Shown here: positions 1 through 9,900 of the stretch, piece after piece | Layout: each line of letters begins with the position of its first letter | Position numbering within the stretch: the first letter of the stretch is position 1 | Origin: an uncultured Muribaculaceae bacterium | Lineage (GTDB): Bacteria; Bacteroidota; Bacteroidia; Bacteroidales; Muribaculaceae | Direction: 5' to 3' | Length of the DNA stretch: 64,000 nucleotides | NCBI GenBank assembly: GCA_910589055.1 | Contig: CAJURN010000013.1 | Span: 1-64,000, forward strand | Made by a program: the position numbers and the translations under genes | Notes under the pieces: model-generated | What the model saw: only the letters and a program-made list of their open reading frames with translations | Told to the model about the DNA's origin: nothing | Database searches by the model: none

Positions 1-1503
1 GCCTACTACTGGAACAACGCTTCCCGTCAGGGAATCCCCGGCAGCTCCGACCTTCTCCATGAAGTCAGCGCCGGAACAGGCGACCAGTTCGCATCCGGCA
101 ACACCTCGTTCTACACCCTGGCTTCATTCCTTGGCCGCGTGATGTACAACTTCGACACCCGCTATTACGTTACGGCCAGCATCCGTGCCGACGGTTCGAG
201 CCGCTTCCCCGCCAACAACAAGTGGGGCTACTTCCCCTCGGCATCCGTGGCATGGCGCCTTTCGCAGGAGCATTTCATGGAAGAAACCCGCAGCTGGCTC
301 AACAACGCCAAAATCCGTCTCGGCTGGGGTCAGGTCGGTAACCAGGCCATCGCATCCAACGCCTACATTTCCCAGCTCGCATCCACCAACTACGTATTCG
401 GAAGCACTCCCGTTCGCTTCCCCGGTGTGATTCTCGGCACCCTCGGCAACGACAAGCTCAAATGGGAAACCGTGGAGGATATCGACTTCGGTCTTGACCT
501 CTCATTCCTCAACAGCCGCCTTAACGTAACCTTCGACCTGTATCAGAAGACGAGCCACGACATGCTCTACAACAAGCAGAACATCCTCGCTTCCGGCTAC
601 CCGGCATGGAACGCACAGCTCACCTCCAACATCGGCTCCATGCGTGCCCGCGGTTGGGAACTCGCCGTCAACTGGAACGACCAGGCCGGTGATTTCCGCT
701 ACAACCTCGGCCTGCAACTCTCGGGCGTGCAGAACAAGGCCATCAAGTTCAACGGCGAAGGCCCCGTGTACGACGGCAGCGGACAGACAGAGTCCATCAT
801 CCGAAACGATGACGACGCCCTTATCTCCCGCTTCTTCGGCTATCAGACCGCAGGCCTGTTCCAGACCTGGGAAGATGTGTATGCCCACACCGACGAATAC
901 GGCAATCTCATCCAGCCCGACGCACAGCCCGGCGATATCATCTTCGTTGACGCCAACCACGACGGTGTGCTCAACAACGACGACAAGACATTCATCGGCA
1001 ACCCCTACCCCGACCTGATGATCGGCTTCAACTTCGCCCTCTACTACAAGGGCTTCGACCTCCAGGGTAATTTCTACGGAACTGTCGGAAACGACATCTA
1101 CAACCTTCCCAAGAACCAATACTCCGGCGCAGGCGGCTCAAACGTGTTCCGCGGCACCTTGGAAAAAGCATGGCACGGCGAAGGCACATCCAACGATATT
1201 CCCCGCCTGTCCTACTCCGACCTCAACCAGAACTATCTGCGCGTATCGGACTTCTATGTTGAAGACGGCTCATACTTCCGCTGCAAGCAGCTCACACTTG
1301 GCTACACACTTCCCAAGCAGCTCGTGCGCGGCTACAACCTCCGCGTGTATGCTTCGGCACAGAACCTCTTCACAATCACCAAATACACCGGCATGGACCC
1401 CGAACGTCCTCTCCACGACGGCGGAGCTATCGCAACGGGTATAGACCGCCAGGCATATCCCTCGCCCAAGACATTCCTCATCGGTGTTGACTTTAAATTC
1501 TGA
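1..1503 (+). CDS. SusC/RagA-family TonB-dependent receptor, C-terminal part
   Basis: The reading frame is open from the first base, so this is the C-terminal ~500 residues of an outer-membrane TonB-dependent transporter; signal peptide, carboxypeptidase-like domain and plug lie outside the window. What remains is beta-barrel: alternating aromatic/polar strands, motifs typical of SusC barrels ('GWGQVGNQ', 'YPDLMIGF', 'ASAQNLFTITKYTGMDPE') and a final aromatic strand ending in Phe. It would import glycan fragments captured with its SusD partner, which starts 9 nt downstream. A SusD and a GH30 enzyme follow on the same strand, so this is the tail of a PUL. The substrate cannot be read from this fragment. 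Confidence 0.95.
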   Translation, partial: AYYWNNASRQGIPGSSDLLHEVSAGTGDQFASGNTSFYTLASFLGRVMYNFDTRYYVTASIRADGSSRFPANNKWGYFPSASVAWRLSQEHFMEETRSWLNNAKIRLGWGQVGNQAIASNAYISQLASTNYVFGSTPVRFPGVILGTLGNDKLKWETVEDIDFGLDLSFLNSRLNVTFDLYQKTSHDMLYNKQNILASGYPAWNAQLTSNIGSMRARGWELAVNWNDQAGDFRYNLGLQLSGVQNKAIKFNGEGPVYDGSGQTESIIRNDDDALISRFFGYQTAGLFQTWEDVYAHTDEYGNLIQPDAQPGDIIFVDANHDGVLNNDDKTFIGNPYPDLMIGFNFALYYKGFDLQGNFYGTVGNDIYNLPKNQYSGAGGSNVFRGTLEKAWHGEGTSNDIPRLSYSDLNQNYLRVSDFYVEDGSYFRCKQLTLGYTLPKQLVRGYNLRVYASAQNLFTITKYTGMDPERPLHDGGAIATGIDRQAYPSPKTFLIGVDFKF

Positions 1504-1511
1504 TCCAAGCA

Positions 1512-3182
1512 ATGAAAAATAAAGCATATCTATTAGCACTTCTCGCAGGTCTGTCGCTCACATCCTGCGAAAGTTTCCTTACCGAGGACGCCCGCGGCGT
1601 GGAAAACCTCGACACATATTATCAGACCGAGGAAGAGTGTCTCAACTCCGTAATCGGCTGTTATCAGAATCTTGCCTTCGACGACTGGTGGCAGATCTAC
1701 AACCCCTACCTGATGTTCGACATGGTGACCGACGACCTCTGGATGGGCAACACCACTCAGACTCCCGACTACACCAGCCTCGTGTACTTCCAGAGCACCG
1801 GAGCCTCAAACGGTCCTCTGAGCAACTTCTGGCAGTACCGCTACAAAGGCATCGCGAACTGCAACCTGGCGCTGTCGCACATTTCCAAGGCCAGTATCGA
1901 CACTGAAATCCGCGACCGCCTTGTGGGCGAGCTGCGTTTCCTGCGCGCTTTCATGTACTTCGACCTTGTGAAGAACTTCGGCGGTGTGCCCCTGTTTACC
2001 GAACTCGAGATGCCCGAGCAGCTCGAAGGCAAGACACGCGCTTCGCAGGAGGAAATCTACAAATTCGTGTGCGACGAGCTTGAGGCCGCCGCAGCCGTAC
2101 TGCCCCAGCGCAGCGAATATGCCGCCACCGACATGGGTCATGCCACCCGTGGCGCCGCCCTCGGTTTCCTCGGCAAGGCATATCTATACCAAGGCAAATG
2201 GCAAGAAGCCAAAGATGCCCTCGAAACCGTAATCACCGAGAACGAATACGACCTTCTCGACAACTTCGGCGACGTATGGGCCATCGGCAGCAACAACAGC
2301 AAGGAGTCGCTTTTTGAAATTCAGACCATGTATAATGGCGACCTGTACAATACGGGCAGCTCTTTATCCGTTATAACAGGGTGCCGCAACGGCGTTGGCG
2401 ACGGATGGGCCTGGGGCGGACCTACCTCCGACCTTGAAAACGCCTACATCGCAGCAGGCGATTCCGAACGTCTCCGCTGGACCATCATCAAGAGCGGCTG
2501 CACCGAAATCGCAGGTGAGACACAGTTCAGGGAGTTTGTAGCCAACACCGCCGCCACAATCTCGCGCGAGCAGTTCAATTCCTACAAGAATCTGTTCGGC
2601 TGGAACGATGTAGTCTACTCCACAAGCTACATCATCGACCCCGCGCAGCACAAGTCGGCCCGCATCATGCGCAAGTTCTTCATTCCGCTGAGCGACCGTC
2701 CCGACATCTACCTTCAGGGCAAGATACCTCAGAACTACCGCCTGCTCCGCTATGCCGACGTGCTTCTGATGTATGCCGAAGCCTGCAACGAGCTCGGACT
2801 TGACAAGGATGCCCGCGAGACTCTCAACAAGGTGCGCAACCGCGCCAAGCTCGGCGATGTGACCTCTTCAGGCACAGAGCTCCGCGATGCCATCCGCACC
2901 GAGCGCCGTCTCGAGCTCGCCTGCGAGTGCCAGCGCCTCTACGACCTTCGCCGCTGGACATGCGACAACGGCAAGAAGATGATGTGCAACATCATGGGAC
3001 CCAACGGCTCCTTCGTGCTTTACAACACAGGAGACGATGCCGACCCGTTTGAAAAATACAATCAGGTGGAATCCAGCGATAAAGGCAAGACATTCCAGGA
3101 AAACCGCGACCTCCTTTTCCCGATTCCCCTCTATGAAATCCAGAACTCCAACGGTTCTATCACCCAAAACCCCAATTGGTAA
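1512..3182 (+). CDS. SusD/RagB-family glycan-binding lipoprotein
   Basis: 556 aa. N-terminal lipoprotein signal with lipobox Cys19 ('LTSCESF'), then the SusD fold: N-terminal TPR-like helices ('LRFLRAFMYFDLVKNFGGVPL'), a central variable part, and the C-terminal RagB motif ('YADVLLMYAEA', 'RTERRLELACECQRLYDLRRW'). The family caps the SusC barrel on the cell surface and hands glycans to it. It lies 9 nt after the SusC gene and 9 nt before the GH30 gene, so one transcript is expected. Length is normal and nothing is broken. Confidence 0.95.
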   Translation: MKNKAYLLALLAGLSLTSCESFLTEDARGVENLDTYYQTEEECLNSVIGCYQNLAFDDWWQIYNPYLMFDMVTDDLWMGNTTQTPDYTSLVYFQSTGASNGPLSNFWQYRYKGIANCNLALSHISKASIDTEIRDRLVGELRFLRAFMYFDLVKNFGGVPLFTELEMPEQLEGKTRASQEEIYKFVCDELEAAAAVLPQRSEYAATDMGHATRGAALGFLGKAYLYQGKWQEAKDALETVITENEYDLLDNFGDVWAIGSNNSKESLFEIQTMYNGDLYNTGSSLSVITGCRNGVGDGWAWGGPTSDLENAYIAAGDSERLRWTIIKSGCTEIAGETQFREFVANTAATISREQFNSYKNLFGWNDVVYSTSYIIDPAQHKSARIMRKFFIPLSDRPDIYLQGKIPQNYRLLRYADVLLMYAEACNELGLDKDARETLNKVRNRAKLGDVTSSGTELRDAIRTERRLELACECQRLYDLRRWTCDNGKKMMCNIMGPNGSFVLYNTGDDADPFEKYNQVESSDKGKTFQENRDLLFPIPLYEIQNSNGSITQNPNW

Positions 3183-3191
3183 AAAGACACT

Positions 3192-4823
3192 ATGAAAACA
3201 ACCAGATTATTCTTACCTCTTCTTGCAACCGGACTTGCAGCCGTAACGCTCACCGGATGCTATGACGAGCCTACCGGAGAATCCACGAAGGTTCCCGTCG
3301 GAACCGGTGCCGTGGAATCGCCCACTCCCGGAGTATCCTTAATCACCCAGGCTGTCACCGTCGACGCCAACACCACCTATCAGGAAATGGAAGGCTTCGG
3401 CGCTTCCGACTGCTGGCTTGGCAACTGGGTAGGCCAATACTGGACAGGCAACCGCGACAAAATCGCCACCCTGCTCTTCTCGCAGAATATCTCCAACAGC
3501 GGAGAGTGCGCGGGCATAGGCCTGAGCATGTGGCGTGTCAACCTTGGTGCCGGAACAGCCGAACAGGGCGACGCAAGCAACATCGCAGCCAACAACCGTG
3601 CCGAGTCCTATCTTGGAATCGACGGCAAGTATGACTGGACCAAGTGTGCCGGACAGCGTTTCTTCATGGAAAAGGCCAAGGAAAACAATGTCGAGAGCTT
3701 CGTGCTTTTCAGCAACTCGCCGCTCGTGCAGTACACTGTCAATGGCAAAGGCTACTCCGACAACGGCAACAAGGCCAACCTGAAAGCCGACTGCTACAAA
3801 CCTTTCGCCGAATATATGGCTTCCGTGGCCGAGCACTTTGTCAACGCAGGCTACAATATTTCCCATATTTCGCCTGTGAACGAACCTCAGAACTCATGGG
3901 GAGGTCACGACCAGGAAGGTTCGTCGTGGCAGAACAGCGAAATCGCACAGCTCGCCAAAGACCTTGACGCATCGCTGACCGAGCGCAACCTGCCCACCGA
4001 CATCCTCCTTGCCGAAGCAAGCGCATGGGATCAGCTCTATGCCGGAAACAGCGGCGCAAGCTATGCCATCGACCGTCTTTTCAATCCCGCGTCGAGCTAC
4101 TATGTAGGCGACCTGGCTCATGTGGGCAACCTCATCTGCGGCCACAGCTACTGGAGCTTCGACAACTGGGACTCCATGCGCAGTGTGCGCTCCAACGTAG
4201 CAAACCAGGCCAAGGCCCGCAACCTGCGCGTATGGCAGACGGAATGGTCCATGCTCGACGCCTGCCCCTCGGAACTCGGCGGCGACTATGACAAGACAAG
4301 CGAGCTCGACATTGCAATGTACATGGCAAAGATCATCCATAACGACATCACCGTAGCCGGTTGCTCTTCGTGGAGCTACTGGACCGCGCTGTCAGTTGAA
4401 CGCTACGGCCAAAAGAACCGCTTCGAGCTTATCAAGACCACTCCTGCCGGAGGCGAATACAGCGACGACTTCACAGCGGAAGGCCGTGTTGAAGCCACTC
4501 CCAACCTGTGGGTGCTCGGCAATTACAGTATGTTTGTCCGTCCGGGCTACAAGCGCGTGGCAATCACCCACAACGAAAGCAAGGACTTCTTTGCATCGGC
4601 CTACATCGCTCCCGACAACAGCCGCGTAGTAGTCGTGTACGGCAACTTCAACAAGGACAAAGGTATCTCGCTTGACGCCACTCTCAACCTCCCCGGCGAA
4701 GTGAAGTCGGTACAGCGCTACACCACTTCCGAGACCAAGAATCTCCTCCGCGAGCCTTTCAACATCAAGGACAAGGTGTGGCTGGATGCGTACAGCATCT
4801 CAACGGTTGTGTACAATCTCTGA
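3192..4823 (+). CDS. GH30-family glycoside hydrolase, lipoprotein
   Basis: 543 aa; lipobox Cys23 ('TLTGCYDE') suggests surface or periplasmic anchoring. The mature part has a (beta/alpha)8 GH30 domain starting at 'MEGFGASD' (about residue 66). Acid/base Glu231 lies in 'SPVNEPQ' and the nucleophile Glu351 in 'WQTEWS'; an all-beta C-terminal domain follows (about 450-543), as usual in GH30. GH30 members act on beta-glucosides, beta-1,6-glucans or galactans, or xylans; I cannot assign the subfamily. It is the last gene of the SusC-SusD-GH30 unit and is followed by a strong terminator, so it is probably the degradative enzyme of that locus. Confidence 0.9.
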   Translation: MKTTRLFLPLLATGLAAVTLTGCYDEPTGESTKVPVGTGAVESPTPGVSLITQAVTVDANTTYQEMEGFGASDCWLGNWVGQYWTGNRDKIATLLFSQNISNSGECAGIGLSMWRVNLGAGTAEQGDASNIAANNRAESYLGIDGKYDWTKCAGQRFFMEKAKENNVESFVLFSNSPLVQYTVNGKGYSDNGNKANLKADCYKPFAEYMASVAEHFVNAGYNISHISPVNEPQNSWGGHDQEGSSWQNSEIAQLAKDLDASLTERNLPTDILLAEASAWDQLYAGNSGASYAIDRLFNPASSYYVGDLAHVGNLICGHSYWSFDNWDSMRSVRSNVANQAKARNLRVWQTEWSMLDACPSELGGDYDKTSELDIAMYMAKIIHNDITVAGCSSWSYWTALSVERYGQKNRFELIKTTPAGGEYSDDFTAEGRVEATPNLWVLGNYSMFVRPGYKRVAITHNESKDFFASAYIAPDNSRVVVVYGNFNKDKGISLDATLNLPGEVKSVQRYTTSETKNLLREPFNIKDKVWLDAYSISTVVYNL

Positions 4824-4844
4824 TTCCGACACAAACTCATTCTC

Positions 4845-4883
4845 AAAAATCCTTCCGGACATTTTTCCGGAGGGATTTTTTTT
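4845..4883 (+). terminator. Rho-independent terminator after the SusC-SusD-GH30 operon
   Basis: Stem 'AAAATCCTTCCGG' paired, with one G-U, to 'CCGGAGGGATTTT', directly followed by a T run. It starts about 20 nt after the GH30 stop codon and closes the first PUL. Confidence 0.85.
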
Positions 4884-5032
4884 GCTCCGCACTTTTCGGT
4901 TTCGGGAATCAAAAATCGGCAAAAGATGTGCTTTCCGTCAGAAAAGGCAAGTTTTTGCCGCACAACGCTTGCAACTTGAATTTCCGCCGGCGAAAAGCCT
5001 GTTTTCAAGCATGAAAATTTAGAAGATTTTAT

Positions 5033-5064
5033 TTTGGAAAGTGAAATAATTAGCCTTATATTTG
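5033..5064 (+). promoter_or_regulatory. Sigma-ABfr promoter of gdhA
   Basis: TTTG at 5033-5036, 20-nt spacer, TATATTTG at 5057-5064. This is a full match to the Bacteroidetes -33/-7 consensus. The expected transcript start is about 55 nt upstream of the chosen gdhA ATG. Confidence 0.8.
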
Positions 5065-5127
5065 CTGCGGAGAAACAAAAATCTCCACATAAAACAGATT
5101 ATTCAATCCTACCTAAAATCAAAGAAT

Positions 5128-6465
5128 ATGGATATTAACAACATTATGGCTAACCTGGAAGCCAAGCATCCGGGGGAGAAAGAATACCTTCAGGCTGTGA
5201 AGGAAGTGTTAATGTCGGTTCAGGATGTCTACAACCAGCATCCGGAGTTCGAACGCAACAAGATTGTAGAGCGCATGGTCGAGCCCGACCGCATCGTGAC
5301 CTTCCGCGTCACCTGGCTTGACGACAAAGGCGAAGTACAGAACAACATAGGCTACCGCGTTCAGTTCAACAACGCCATCGGCCCGTACAAAGGAGGTATC
5401 CGTTTCCACGCATCCGTAAACCTCTCCATCCTCAAATTCCTCGGTTTCGAGCAGACTTTCAAAAACGCCCTCACCACCCTTCCCATGGGTGGCGCCAAAG
5501 GCGGCAGCGACTTCTCGCCCCGCGGCAAGAGCGACCGTGAAATCATGCGCTTCTGCCAGGCCTTCATCCTCGGCCTCTGGAAGAACCTCGGTCCCGACCG
5601 CGACGTTCCCGCAGGCGATATCGGCGTAGGCGGACGCGAAGTGGGCTACATGTACGGCATGTACAAGCGCCTTGTCAACCAGCACGACGGCACATTCACC
5701 GGCAAGGGTCTTGAATTCGGCGGCAGCCGCATCCGTCCCGAAGCTACCGGTTTCGGCGCCCTCTACTTCGTGCAGAGCATGCTCGCTCAGAAAAACGAAG
5801 ACATCAAGGGCAAGACTGTTGCAATCTCCGGCTTCGGCAACGTGGCCTGGGGCGCAGCTCTCAAGGCTACCGAACTTGGCGCCAAGGTCGTAACCATTTC
5901 CGGTCCTGACGGATACATCTATGACCCCGCAGGTCTTGACGACGAGAAAATCAACTACATGCTCGAGCTCCGCGCATCCGGCAACGACATCGTGGCTCCC
6001 TATGCCGAAAAATTCCCCGGCTCGACATTCTACGCAGGCCGCAAGCCCTGGGAACAGAAAGTTGACATCGCACTGCCCTGCGCAACCCAAAACGAGCTCA
6101 ACGGCGACGACGCAAAGGCTCTCGTTGCAAACGGTGTAGGCCTTGTTGCTGAAGTTTCCAACATGGGCTGTACCCCCGAAGCTATCGACACATTCATCGA
6201 AAGCCGCACCACATATGCTCCCGGTAAGGCTGTCAACGCAGGCGGTGTTGCCACCTCCGGTCTCGAAATGAGCCAGAACGCTATGCACCTCCAGTGGAGC
6301 GCCGAGGAAGTGGACGCAAAACTCCACACCATCATGGCCGACATCCACGAACAGTGCCTCCGCTACGGCGTTGAATCCGACGGCTACATCAACTACATGA
6401 AGGGCGCCAACATCGCAGGCTTCATGAAGGTTGCTCACGCAATGATGGGCGAAGGCGTTTGCTAA
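5128..6465 (+). CDS. gdhA: NADP-type glutamate dehydrogenase
   Basis: 445 aa from ATG 5128, the length usual for Bacteroides GdhA; upstream in-frame codons exist but lie between promoter and start and carry no family sequence. The enzyme interconverts 2-oxoglutarate + ammonia and glutamate in the cytoplasm. Substrate-binding Lys88 is in 'GPYKGGIRFH' and the catalytic-region Lys124 in 'PMGGAKGGSDF'. The dinucleotide-binding Rossmann motif is 'GFGNVAWG'. It is monocistronic, with its own strong promoter and a terminator immediately downstream. Confidence 0.97.
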   Translation: MDINNIMANLEAKHPGEKEYLQAVKEVLMSVQDVYNQHPEFERNKIVERMVEPDRIVTFRVTWLDDKGEVQNNIGYRVQFNNAIGPYKGGIRFHASVNLSILKFLGFEQTFKNALTTLPMGGAKGGSDFSPRGKSDREIMRFCQAFILGLWKNLGPDRDVPAGDIGVGGREVGYMYGMYKRLVNQHDGTFTGKGLEFGGSRIRPEATGFGALYFVQSMLAQKNEDIKGKTVAISGFGNVAWGAALKATELGAKVVTISGPDGYIYDPAGLDDEKINYMLELRASGNDIVAPYAEKFPGSTFYAGRKPWEQKVDIALPCATQNELNGDDAKALVANGVGLVAEVSNMGCTPEAIDTFIESRTTYAPGKAVNAGGVATSGLEMSQNAMHLQWSAEEVDAKLHTIMADIHEQCLRYGVESDGYINYMKGANIAGFMKVAHAMMGEGVC

Positions 6466-6490
6466 TCCATCTCAGCTAACCATACACATC

Positions 6491-6527
6491 TACCCCGGGC
6501 CGCAGCGCTGCAGCCCGGGGTATTTTC
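6491..6527 (+). terminator. Terminator after gdhA
   Basis: Perfect outer stem 'TACCCCGGGC'/'GCCCGGGGTA' with an inner GCAG/CTGC pairing, followed by TTTTC. It begins 26 nt after the gdhA stop. Confidence 0.85.
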
Positions 6528-6597
6528 ATATTACCGTTTTCATATTATTGTCCACGATTTTAACACATTGCCTGTGTGTCGGTTTATGTTTTTTTGC

Positions 6598-6605
6598 TAA
6601 CTTTG
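6598..6605 (+). promoter_or_regulatory. -7 element upstream of the BACON/LRR lipoprotein gene
   Basis: TAACTTTG matches TAnnTTTG. The -33 region is weak (TGTG near 6573). It would give a long leader of roughly 340 nt before the ATG at 6955. Confidence 0.5.
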
Positions 6606-6954
6606 CAGATGTTTCGGATACTATATCCGTAACGACGCTGCGGCAGAGGCTGCGGTGACATATCAAAAAGCGTTTTTGCTCGTCCTTGAATGGAAATTTC
6701 GCCAAACTTTTTCAAAACGGAAGGACAAGCAGCCACAGACGCTCATGCGTGTCTGTATCCCCCCCCCACGCCTGTGGGAGGTGCCGATATACCGGCATGG
6801 CGTGGGGGTGGGCTGTACTTGTTTCCGTTTTAGGCCTTTGGCGAGACCTCCATTCAGACAAGACAGCGAACATCGTCCCGCGCCTTTTTGTATCCAGACC
6901 AATCATTATTATCGCCAACGAGGGGACGGCGTGGCACCTTATGAGGCCACAGTC
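6606..6954 (+). other. Long structured 5' leader with a C9 tract
   Basis: About 350 nt without a convincing gene. Visible hairpins: ACAGAC 6735-6740 / GTCTGT 6751-6756; a 10-bp stem CCCCCACGCC 6763-6772 / GGCGTGGGGG 6799-6808 enclosing a second stem TGCCG 6782-6786 / CGGCA 6793-6797. Nine consecutive Cs lie at 6759-6767 at the base of the large stem. The frame of the downstream gene is open through this leader from 6655, but the translated sequence resembles nothing and has no signal peptide. Confidence 0.45.
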
Positions 6955-9900
6955 ATGAAAACCAAGTGTTCCTTATTATCCATGTTTGCGTGCGCGTGTA
7001 TGGCGCTCATGCTCGCTACGGCCTGCGGAAAAGGCGACGATCCCAGCCCGAATCCTAATCCAACTCCCAATCCCCCGGATCCTCCGGTGAGCGAGGAAAG
7101 CCTTTCATTCTCCGGAACATATTCATCGGGACGTGCCGACTTCGGCGCCGACGGAACTACCGTGACGGTGACATTCAACTCATCGGGCGACTGGAACGTG
7201 ACCGTACCCCAGGCTTCACGCTCCTGGTGCAACGCAAGCCCCGAAAGCGGTACTGCCGGCGACAACCAGCAGGTGCAGATAAAAGTAGCGCCAAACACGA
7301 CTTACGACGAGCGCAACGCGTCGCTCACCTTCACCACCGGCTCGCTGAGCAAGACTTTTGTCGTGACTCAGAAACAATTCGACGCCATGCTGCTTGCCTC
7401 GTCGTCGAAAGTAGAGGTGGAGGAAGACGGCGGGGAGTTCTCCGTCACGGTGAGCTCCAATGTGGATGTATCTTACGAGATTCCCTCGCAATACGCCGGA
7501 TGGCTACACTTCAAGGGCAAATCCGGCTCGCGTGCGCTGGCCGATACCCAATTCACCTTCACTGCCGACAAGAACACGACCGGTTCATCCCGCCAGGGCA
7601 GCATAACTTTCTCCGGCGCAGGCACTACCGAAGTGGTGAACGTGCTTCAGGAGGGCGGTTCCACACTGGTGCTCTCGGAAAAGGAGATATACGTCAACTC
7701 GCAGGGTGGACGTTTCAGTGTGGAAGTGCGCTCCAACTGCGAATTCAGCTTTGCAGTAGGAGAAGGCTCGGAATGGCTGCGCGAGGATGTGTCGCGTGCC
7801 ATGTCAAGCCACACAATATATTTCATTGCCGAGGCCAACGAAGACCTTGACAGCGACCGCCGTGCCACCGTGACCTTCACATCGGCCGACGGCTCGGTGC
7901 AGGACGTCCTCACCGTTACCCAGCGGCAGAAGGGCGCTCTCGTGTGCGGAGCGAAAACCCTCGAGACGGAATGTGCAGGAGGTACTTTCCCCATTGAATA
8001 CTCCTCCAACGGCTCGAGCGTGCGCGCCACAGTTCCCGACTGGATTTCCATCACCAATGCTCCGGCCACGTCGCGGGCCATGACCTCCTACAATATTTAT
8101 ATAAAGGTGGCGCCCAATCTCTCGATGGAGAGACGCGAGGGATATGTGAAGCTGTCCACATCCGACGACTCGGCCCGCGATTCAGTGCTCGTGACTCAGA
8201 AAGGCCTGGAGTACAGCGTGACAACATCCATTCAGGACGGCGACTTTCCTGATGCCCGCAGCCATGAATTCACCGTAGAAGTAAGTTCTCCCATCGAGGC
8301 CGAGCTTGAGGCCGTGGCACCAATCGAGAAAGTTTCAACCACACGATTCCGTATTCCGGCCAACTATCAGCGCGGAAGCATGGGTTCGGCAGCGGTGCAG
8401 ATCCGCCTTGCCGGAATTGTAATTGACCCCGTCATGGTAAAATATGCGGCACCCGTGGAGCCGACTTTCGAACTTGACGACATAAGAGTTCCGGCTGCCG
8501 CAGGTTCAGCTACCGTCAACATCAAGACCAACACCGACATCACCGCCTCGATGCCCTCCGACGCATCATGGATTAAACTGCGTCAGGTCAAGAACGCCGA
8601 GCGAGGCCTTGCCACCGACAGCTGGGTATTCGAGCTGGAGGAAAACACTATTCCCTACTCCCGCACAGCCGTAATAAGTTTCTACGCCGGAAATTTCTGG
8701 TCGGGACAGGCCGCCATAACCCAGGAAGGCGCCACACCTCCGGTACAGAACGAAGATGAGGTGAACGTAAGCTCCGAGGGCACTCTTGAGGAAACGCTCG
8801 GCAACCGCATGATGACCGTCGACAAGCTCGCCATCAACGGCGGCGTGAACGGCAAAGACGTGTCGACCCTGCGCGAGATGGCTACCAACGGCGCGCTTGT
8901 GGAACTCGACCTTTCGTCCACAGAATTGCGCAAAGACCTTCAGAACCAGTACTATCAGGGCGACTGGCGCCCCGGCAAGATGACCGAAGACAACATGATA
9001 GGCCACTACATGTTCTACAAGACCAATATCCGCTCAGTCACCTTGCCCAAGAATCTGAAATCAATCGGATATTACGCTTTCCGCGAATCCCAGCTTGAGG
9101 AAATTGACATTCCCTCGGGAGTGACATTCATCGACGAGCAGGCTTTCCGCAACTGCAAGAAACTGCGCAAGGCTGTCGTGCCGGGCACAGTCACCGATAT
9201 CCCCGAAAGCTGTTTCGAGGGCGCTACATCGCTCAGCAGCGTGACTCTCGGCGAGGGAATCCGCACCATCGGCAGATGGGCCTTCGTACCCTACCAGGCC
9301 TATACCACCCAGGGCGAGCTGCGGGAAATAAAACTGCCCTCCACACTGGAGGAAATCGGCAAGATGGCCTTCCTGTCGACCAAAATCAGCGAAATCGAGA
9401 TTCCGGCTTCAGTAACCAAAATCGGAGAGTACGCTTTCTCGGAATGTCGCAATCTTAGCAAGGTTGTGTTCAACTGCAGCATGGACACTCTGCCCAAGCG
9501 CGTGCTACACAACACCCTGGGCGTGCAGGAAATCGTGTTTCCGCGCGGACTCAAGGTGATAGGCGAATATGCTCTCGACCACATCGGTATCGAATACCTC
9601 ACAATTCCGGAGGGTGTTACCGAACTGATGACGGGCGCCTGCAACGGCACAGCCCGAAAAGGGCTTACCCTGCCCGAATCGCTTGAAAAAATCGGCGCGT
9701 ACGCCTTAGGCTACCGCTCGGAATGTACGAGCTTCACCATTCCTTCGAAAGTCAGCTTCATAGGCAAGCGCGCCTTCGACGGAGCCTGCTACATCAAGGA
9801 ACTGCACATCAAGAATCCCGTTCCTCCGACGCGCGACGGCGAAATCTTCTTCTCCACCTTCAGCTACGCCGACTGCACCCTGTACGTGCCCAAAGGTTCG

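Noticed and set aside
4778..5022. Overlapping open frames downstream of the GH30 gene
   Set aside because: They cross the GH30 terminator and the gdhA promoter; no coding character.
5209..6438. Long minus-strand open frame opposite gdhA
   Set aside because: It mirrors gdhA codon structure and has no start context or family resemblance. The same applies to long antisense frames opposite lepA, both GH51 genes, the SusC genes and the SusD genes.
6655..6954. N-terminal extension of the BACON/LRR gene by 100 codons
   Set aside because: It would place a lipoprotein signal 100 residues into the protein; the leader is G/C-stem-rich and resembles no domain.
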